Assembly (NCBI RefSeq): GCF_028607085.1 | Contig: NZ_CP117411.1 | Location: forward strand, 1,426,001 to 1,490,000 | DNA length: 64,000 bases | DNA from: Sphingomonas naphthae | GTDB taxonomy: Bacteria > Pseudomonadota > Alphaproteobacteria > Sphingomonadales > Sphingomonadaceae | Direction: 5' to 3' | The notes under the pieces: generated by a model | Database searches by the model: none | What the model saw: the letters and a program-made list of their open reading frames with translations, nothing else | Told to the model about the DNA's origin: nothing | Part shown: positions 60,539-64,000 of the stretch, piece after piece | Position numbering within the stretch: position 1 is the first letter of the stretch | Layout of the letters: each line of letters opens with the position of its first letter | Program-made: the position numbers and the translations under genes

Positions 60539-61693
60539 ATGACTGAGTACCCCCGCCCGGCGGCAAAGCCGGTGCGTCCGCATTTTTCGTCCGGTCCCTG
60601 CGCCAAGCCGCCGGGCTGGCACGCCGAAGGCCTCGCCACCGCGTCGCTCGGCCGCTCCCACCGCTCCAAGCTCGGCAAGAGCCGCATCACTTATGCGATG
60701 GACCTCACCCGCCGCATCCTGCGCCTGCCCGAAGGCTATCGCCTGGGCATCGTCCCCGGTTCGGACACCGGCGCGGTCGAGATGGCGCTCTGGTCGATGC
60801 TGGGCGCCCGCCCGGCGACGATGGTCGCCTGGGAGAGCTTCGGCGAGGGCTGGGTCACCGATGTCGTCAAGCAGCTGAAGATCGACGCCAAGGTGGTGAA
60901 GGCCGGCTACGGCGAACTGCCCGATCTGGCGGCGCTCGACCAGTCGACCGATATCGTCCTCACCTGGAACGGCACGACCTCGGGCGTGCGCGTGCCGAAC
61001 GGCGACTGGATCAAGGGCGACCGCGAAGGCCTCCTCATCGCCGACGCCACCTCGGCCTGCTTCGCGCAGGACATTCCGTGGGAGAAGCTCGATGTCGTCA
61101 CCTTCTCCTGGCAGAAGGTGCTGGGCGGAGAGGGCGCGCATGGCGTCCTGATCCTCGGCCCGCGCGCGGTCGAGCGGCTGGAGAGCTACACCCCCGCCTG
61201 GCCGCTGCCGAAGATCTTCCGCATGACCAAAGGCGGCAAGCTGATCGAGGGCATCTTCAAGGGCGACACGATCAACACGCCGTCGCTGCTGGCGATCGAG
61301 GATTATATCTGGTCGCTGGAATGGGCGCTGGGCCTCGGCGGCCTGACCGGCCTCATCGATCGCGCCGACGCCAATGCCGCAGCACTCGATGCGTGGGTGC
61401 AGGCGACGCCGTGGATCGAGCATCTCGCGGTCGATCCGGCCTCGCGCTCGAACACGTCGGTCTGCCTGAAGTTCGCGGCCGATGCGGTGGCGGGTCTCGA
61501 CGAGGAAGCGCAGCTCGCGCTCGTCAAGAAGATGGCCTCGCTGCTGGAGGCCGAGGATGCGGCCTATGACGTGGCGGGCTATCGCGATGCCCCGCCCGGC
61601 CTGCGCATCTGGTGCGGTGCCACCGTCGATACGACGGACATCGAGGCGCTCGGCCCCTGGCTCGACTGGGCCTGGCAGACCGCGCGCGGCTGA
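60539..61693 (+). CDS. serC: Phosphoserine aminotransferase
   Basis: Makes phosphoserine from phosphohydroxypyruvate and glutamate (serine synthesis, step two). It has 384 residues of the class V fold in the SerC subfamily found in alphaproteobacteria. The N-terminus reads [15 protein letters not shown], and the PLP lysine is in [16 protein letters not shown]. Substrate-binding features include [10 protein letters not shown] and WNGTTSGV. The ATG at 60539 is preceded by GAGGAG inside a hairpin. serA follows after 135 bp, which are mostly palindromic repeats. Confidence 0.94.
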   Translation: MTEYPRPAAKPVRPHFSSGPCAKPPGWHAEGLATASLGRSHRSKLGKSRITYAMDLTRRILRLPEGYRLGIVPGSDTGAVEMALWSMLGARPATMVAWESFGEGWVTDVVKQLKIDAKVVKAGYGELPDLAALDQSTDIVLTWNGTTSGVRVPNGDWIKGDREGLLIADATSACFAQDIPWEKLDVVTFSWQKVLGGEGAHGVLILGPRAVERLESYTPAWPLPKIFRMTKGGKLIEGIFKGDTINTPSLLAIEDYIWSLEWALGLGGLTGLIDRADANAAALDAWVQATPWIEHLAVDPASRSNTSVCLKFAADAVAGLDEEAQLALVKKMASLLEAEDAAYDVAGYRDAPPGLRIWCGATVDTTDIEALGPWLDWAWQTARG

Positions 61694-61702
61694 CCTTCAA
61701 AG

Positions 61703-61817
61703 CCCTCTCCCCGCTGGGGAGAGGGTTGGGAGAGGGGCAGTCCCTCATATCCTGCAACATTCAGGGCCGGCTTCGAGAGACTGCCCCTCTCCCCGGCCCT
61801 CTCCCCAAAGGGGAGAG
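61703..61817. repeat. REP-like palindromes between serC and serA
   Basis: Two inverted copies of a repeat (61703-61740 and about 61781-61817) based on CCCTCTCCCC...GGGGAGAGGG fill most of the gap. The second copy contains the GGGGAGAGGGA that serves as ribosome-binding site for serA. The same family brackets the DUF559 gene. Confidence 0.85.
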
Positions 61818-61828
61818 GGAGAATTTTC

Positions 61829-63406
61829 ATGCCCAAAGTACTGATTTCCGACAAGATGGACCCCCAGGCCGCCAAGATCTTCCGCGAGCGCGGGGTCGAG
61901 GTGGATGAGATCACCGGCAAGACCAAGGACGAGCTGATCGCGATGATCGGCGAGTATGACGGCCTCGCCATCCGTTCCTCGACCAAGGTGACCAAGGAGG
62001 TTCTGGCTGCCGCCACGAACCTGAAGGTCGTCGGCCGCGCCGGCATCGGCGTCGATAACGTCGATATCCCGTCGGCCTCGGCGGCGGGCGTGGTCGTGAT
62101 GAACACGCCGTTCGGCAATTCGATCACCACCGCCGAACATGCCATCGCGCTGATGTTCGCGCTCGCCCGTGATCTTCCCGAGGCCGATCGCTCGACCCAG
62201 GCCGGCAAGTGGGAGAAGAACCGTTTCATGGGCGTGGAGGTCACCTCCAAGACGCTCGGCCTGATCGGCGCCGGCAACATCGGGTCGATCGTCGCCGATC
62301 GTGCGCTGGGCCTGAAGATGAAGGTCGTCGCCTACGATCCCTTCCTCACCCCGGAGCGCGCGACCGATCTGGGTATCGAGAAGGTTACGCTGGACGAGCT
62401 GCTGGCGCGCGCCGATTTCATCACGCTCCACACGCCGCTGACCGAGCAGACCCGCAACATCCTCTCGGCCGAGGCGCTGGCCAAGACCAAGAAGGGCGTT
62501 CGCATCGTCAATTGCGCGCGCGGCGGCCTGATCGACGAGGCGGCGCTGAAGGAGGGGCTCGACAGCGGCCATATCGGCGGCGCCGCGCTCGACGTGTTCG
62601 TGGAGGAGCCCGCCAAGGCGAGCCCGCTGTTTGGCACGCCCAACTTCATCTCGACCCCGCACCTCGGTGCCTCGACCAACGAGGCGCAGGTCAACGTGGC
62701 GATCCAGGTGGCCGAGCAGATGGCCGATTTCCTGATGTCGGGCGGCGTCACCAACGCGCTCAACATGCCGAGCCTGTCGGCCGAGGAGGCGCCCAAGCTG
62801 AAGCCCTATATGGCGCTGGCCGAACGTCTCGGCAGCCTCGTCGGCCAGCTCGAGGGCGATGCGATCAAGGCCGTGTCGATCGAGGTCGAGGGGGCGGCCG
62901 CCGAACTCAACCAGAAGCCGATCACCGGCGCGGTGCTGGCCGGCCTGATGCGGGTCCATTCGGATACCGTGAACATGGTCAACGCGCCGTTCCTCGCCAA
63001 GGAGCGCGGGCTCGACGTGCGAGAGGTGCGGCACGATCGCGAGGGCGATTACCACACGCTGGTGCGCGTCGCGGTGAAGACCGAGGAGGGCTCCAAGTCG
63101 GTCGCCGGCACGCTCTTCGCCAATGCCGAGCCGCGTCTGGTCGAGATCTTCGGGATCAAGGTCGAGGCCGATCTGGGCGGCCAGATGCTCTACATCGTCA
63201 ACGAGGACGCCCCCGGCTTCATCGGCCGTCTCGGCACCACGCTCGGCGAAGCCGGCGTCAACATCGGCACCTTCCACCTCGGCCGCCGCGCGGCCAAGGG
63301 CGAGGCGGTGCTGCTTCTCTCGGTCGACAGCCCGGTCGAGGGCGAGGTCATGGCCCAGCTCAAGACGATGCCGGGCGTGAAGGCGGTGAAGGCACTGCGG
63401 TTCTGA
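61829..63406 (+). CDS. serA: D-3-phosphoglycerate dehydrogenase
   Basis: Oxidises 3-phosphoglycerate to phosphohydroxypyruvate with NAD, the first step of serine synthesis. It has 525 residues, the long form with an intervening ASB domain and a C-terminal ACT domain. VLISDKMDPQAAKIF begins the substrate domain. The NAD motif is GLIGAGNIGSIVADRAL, and the active-site elements are NCARGGLID (arginine), a downstream glutamate and PHLGAST (histidine). The ACT domain (from about residue 455) may bind serine for feedback. The Shine-Dalgarno comes from the upstream REP repeat. Confidence 0.95.
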   Translation: MPKVLISDKMDPQAAKIFRERGVEVDEITGKTKDELIAMIGEYDGLAIRSSTKVTKEVLAAATNLKVVGRAGIGVDNVDIPSASAAGVVVMNTPFGNSITTAEHAIALMFALARDLPEADRSTQAGKWEKNRFMGVEVTSKTLGLIGAGNIGSIVADRALGLKMKVVAYDPFLTPERATDLGIEKVTLDELLARADFITLHTPLTEQTRNILSAEALAKTKKGVRIVNCARGGLIDEAALKEGLDSGHIGGAALDVFVEEPAKASPLFGTPNFISTPHLGASTNEAQVNVAIQVAEQMADFLMSGGVTNALNMPSLSAEEAPKLKPYMALAERLGSLVGQLEGDAIKAVSIEVEGAAAELNQKPITGAVLAGLMRVHSDTVNMVNAPFLAKERGLDVREVRHDREGDYHTLVRVAVKTEEGSKSVAGTLFANAEPRLVEIFGIKVEADLGGQMLYIVNEDAPGFIGRLGTTLGEAGVNIGTFHLGRRAAKGEAVLLLSVDSPVEGEVMAQLKTMPGVKAVKALRF

Positions 63407-63414
63407 TGTGAAAG

Positions 63415-63452
63415 CCCTCTCCCCACCGGGGAGAGGGTTGGGAGAGGGGCAG
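63415..63452. repeat. 38-bp inverted repeat, left arm around the DUF559 gene
   Basis: It starts 9 bp after the serA stop and contains CCCTCTCCCCACCGGGGAGA, followed by GGGTTGGGAGAGGGGCAG. It is the reverse complement of 63803-63840 with one mismatch. It ends two bases before the ATG of the DUF559 gene and provides its ribosome-binding site. Confidence 0.88.
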
Positions 63453-63453
63453 G

Positions 63454-63846
63454 ATGCCGAAGCTGGATGAAACGCTGAAGGCGCGGGCGCGCCGGATGCG
63501 GACCGAGGCGACGCCGGCCGAGGCGAAGCTCTGGTCGATCCTGCGGGCGCATCGCCTCTCCCACATCAAATTCACGCGGCAGGTGGTCGTCGCGCCCTAC
63601 ATCCTCGACTTCGCGGCGCGGCAACATCGTATCGCGATCGAGATCGACGGGGATACACATGCGCTGCAATATCGCTATGACCCCGCGCGAACCGACTTTC
63701 TGCAACAGCAAGGCTATCGCGTGCTGCGCTTCTCCAACGCCGAAGTGATGGGAAATGCCGAGGGAATGGCCGACGCCATCCTCGCGGCGTTCGCGGCCAC
63801 GTCTGCCCCTCTCCCAACCCTCTCCCCGGAGGGGAGAGGGCTTTGA
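63454..63846 (+). CDS. DUF559 protein (Vsr-like nuclease fold)
   Basis: A 130-residue protein of the DUF559 family, which is related to very-short-patch repair and other PD-(D/E)XK endonuclease-fold proteins. The central YILDFAARQHRIAIEIDGD segment (about residues 49-67) gives the D...E-x-D pattern expected of the metal site. ARRMRTEATPAEAKLWSILR at the N-terminus is family-typical. The last 15 residues (APLPTLSPEGRGL and adjacent) are encoded by the right-hand inverted repeat. It lies between serA and hisZ. Biological role unknown. Confidence 0.85.
   Translation: MPKLDETLKARARRMRTEATPAEAKLWSILRAHRLSHIKFTRQVVVAPYILDFAARQHRIAIEIDGDTHALQYRYDPARTDFLQQQGYRVLRFSNAEVMGNAEGMADAILAAFAATSAPLPTLSPEGRGL
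63803..63840. repeat. 38-bp inverted repeat, right arm around the DUF559 gene
   Basis: It is the reverse complement of 63415-63452 with one mismatch. It encodes the C-terminal residues of the DUF559 protein and lies just before its stop. Confidence 0.88.
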
Positions 63847-64000
63847 CCATCTCCCCCGGCCTCCTCCCCGAAGGGCTTCGCGATCGGCTGCCGCCGCAGG
63901 CGGAGGCGGCGTCGCGGCTGTTGCATCGGGTGATCGTCGCGATCGGCCGCAACGGCTATGATCGCGTCTCCCCGCCGCTGGTGGAATATGAGGAGAGCCT
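63843..64000 (+). CDS. hisZ: ATP phosphoribosyltransferase regulatory subunit, N-terminal fragment
   Basis: The gene runs off the right edge; 52 codons and part of another are present. From the TTG at 63843, overlapping the DUF559 stop, the translation has ISPGLLPEGLRDRLPPQAEA at the N-terminus, then IGRNGYDRVSPPLVEYEES. This matches the HisRS-like N-terminus of HisZ (PEGLRD.LPPEA...GY.RVSPPLLE.E). HisZ partners with short-form HisG in the first step of histidine synthesis. A class II synthetase such as HisS would be the main alternative; a HisG is expected beyond the window. Confidence 0.75.
   Translation, partial: MTISPGLLPEGLRDRLPPQAEAASRLLHRVIVAIGRNGYDRVSPPLVEYEES

Noticed and set aside
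61745-63277. 510-codon minus frame opposite serA
   Set aside because: Shadow of serA; no start context or recognisable motif.
1-64000. tRNA genes
   Set aside because: No T-loop pattern (GTTCGA-type) with a matching acceptor stem was noticed in any gap; a covariance search would be needed to exclude one fully.

Overview
The window is GC-rich chromosomal DNA from an alphaproteobacterium, most likely a sphingomonad. The pointers are the gene order nrnC-lptC-lptA-lptB-rpoN, an NDUFS4-type complex I accessory gene, a large (about 1550 aa) NAD-glutamate dehydrogenase, a short NrnC-type exonuclease in place of long RNase D, a serC-serA locus with a short structured leader, and many short palindromic repeats between genes. 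No prophage, transposase, rRNA operon, tRNA or CRISPR array was seen.

Layout. 1-2640: the start of a radical SAM gene (minus strand), then a formaldehyde-detoxification operon (frmA, a VOC protein, fghA). 2763-8401: NAD-glutamate dehydrogenase and a PAS-like protein. 8576-15626: typA, then the minus-strand block rpoN, lptB, lptA, lptC, nrnC, and a TerC-type membrane protein. 15899-19185: a double cold-shock-domain protein with a glycine-rich N-terminus, a lower-GC island with one possible defence gene, a bestrophin-like channel and a small membrane protein. 19422-22510: LysR regulator, Tat-exported PLP enzyme, TIM-barrel isomerase. 22621-29561: era, rnc, an outer-membrane protein, lepB, pgi and a Tat-exported DUF885 protein. 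29661-36946: a hydrolase, two overlapping cysteine desulfurases with a [2Fe-2S] ferredoxin, SRP RNA, dnaX, a YbaB/EbfC protein and recN. 37212-46196: hrpB, NDUFS4-like gene, gor, a DEAD-box helicase, an FAD-linked oxidase and sapC. 46634-51012: trpE, ppiD, tpiA.

51034-58051 is the most distinctive accessory region. It holds an ABC exporter, an NTP_transf_5-type nucleotidyltransferase, a PqqD-like (RRE) protein, a family-2 glycosyltransferase, an HprK-like kinase fused to a second family-2 glycosyltransferase, and a GT-B glycosyltransferase. These parts resemble the accessory genes of lasso-peptide and other RiPP loci, but neither the cyclase/protease pair nor a precursor is visible. The cassette may therefore make or export a glycosylated or phosphorylated product of unknown type.

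58156-64000: a tiny membrane protein, a histone-H1-like basic protein, rsmD, rluB, the serC-serA pair, a DUF559 nuclease-like gene bracketed by 38-bp inverted repeats, and the start of hisZ. Several families of palindromic repeats recur between genes. One lies in frame inside hrpB, and another supplies the apparent ribosome-binding sites of serA and the DUF559 gene.
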